From NCBI RefSeq assembly GCF_033807575.1, contig NC_084706.1, forward strand, positions 26,705,204-26,769,203: a stretch of DNA of 64,000 bases, given 5' to 3'. Numbering within the stretch: the stretch's first letter is position 1; each line of letters begins with the position of its first letter. The notes under the pieces are model-generated. The model was not told the origin of the DNA. It saw nothing but the letters and a program-made list of their open reading frames with translations, and made no database searches. The position numbers and the translations under genes were made by a program. Shown in pieces: positions 63,548-64,000 of this stretch. The DNA is from Cydia pomonella. Lineage: Eukaryota; Arthropoda; Insecta; Lepidoptera; Tortricidae.

Positions 63548-63912
63548 GGACCCGGACCCGGGGTATGTCCTTAAACTACGTCCAAAAGAGAGGTATGGGC
63601 ACTGTGAATGTCATCTCGCTTTGTGTGATAGGGCACAGCCAGTGGATGTCATTCCAGATCTAGAGCAGAGCCCAACTGGGGAAATACCTCCACCTTACAG
63701 AAAACAGCAGCCAAATAACACTAGACCCTACTCATAGTGTTGTGTTCCTGCCGGTGAGTAAGGTTGCCCGAGCTCAACGAGGGGGGGGCGGGTTTAAGGT
63801 CGGCAACGCGCATGTAACTCCTCTGGAGTTGCAGGCGTACATAGGCTACGGAGACTGCTTACCATCAGGCGGGCCGTATGCTTGTTTGCCACCGACGTAG
63901 TATAAAAAAAAG
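63548..63912 (+). mobile_element. SINE-like element with LINE-type tail, copy 3
   Basis: GGACCCGGACCCGGGGTATG, CATTCCAGATCTAGAGCAG, GGGGAAATACCTCCACC, GTTCCTGCCGGTGAG, then the shared tail to GCCACCGACGTAGTATAAAA. The frames within it read through in two registers, which suggests little decay. Confidence 0.85.
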
Positions 63913-63957
63913 TAGTGCCCTTGCGCTTCGCTTTGCTCGTCTTGGCGGGGGCACTAC
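63912..63957. repeat. Small hairpin after the SINE-like element
   Basis: GTAGTGCCC and GGGCACTAC bracket a 28-base GC-rich loop immediately after the A-rich end. Possibly the target site rather than part of the element. Confidence 0.45.
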
Positions 63958-64000
63958 GGATGTCTACCGTCTCCAATTCTCCCTGAACTGCTCAAAGGTT

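Overview
The window looks like intergenic or intronic DNA from a lepidopteran insect (moth or butterfly). It is AT-rich. It carries two kinds of tRNA-derived SINE, many 5'-truncated LINE 3' ends, and dozens of short inverted-repeat elements whose ends I recognise from memory as common in Lepidoptera; no database was searched. I find no host protein-coding gene I can support. The only two long intact reading frames are ORF1 (26894-27625) and ORF2 (28170-31094) of one non-LTR retrotransposon. One CpG-dense stretch (560-890, minus strand) is the only place that resembles a host promoter or first exon, and that is weak.

Layout. 1-4900: a LINE tail fragment, the promoter-like stretch, a foldback element inside an older repeat, and a LINE/SINE tail. 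4905-6325: a large foldback element. 6.7-7.4 kb: LINE/SINE tail, tRNA-SINE and a small MITE. 8.4-15.3 kb: a chain of inverted-repeat elements, two of them with 8-bp target duplications, plus a degraded LINE reverse transcriptase. 16.3-20.7 kb: SINEs, LINE tails and an RTE-type fragment. 21142-22577: a three-level nest (8-bp-TSD element, Harbinger-like element, SINE). 23942-26453: a hAT transposon whose BED-finger exon was split by a second hAT-like element. 26454-31493: the intact two-ORF LINE. 31.9-44.4 kb: MITEs, SINEs, RTE fragments and a palindrome with a minisatellite in its loop. 44911-50436: three copies of a tandem-unit element, the first two facing each other as a giant inverted repeat with long G/C runs every ~285 bp. 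50.5-64 kb: more SINE/LINE tails, an inverted pair of promoter-like TA-flanked elements (one carrying a hAT-like insertion), a CpG/TG microsatellite and several LINE C-terminal fragments.

How the parts relate. This is a layered record of transposition rather than a pathway. Insertions with 8-bp target duplications, the signature of hAT-type transposases, recur at eight places, and several sit inside older elements, so relative ages can be read directly. The LINE ORFs would act together (RNA-binding ORF1p, endonuclease/reverse-transcriptase ORF2p). Its 3' tail is shared by at least six other copies here. A second LINE family shares its tail with SINE-like elements, consistent with SINEs borrowing LINE machinery. 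Short conceptual frames elsewhere overlap these repeats and are not treated as genes.
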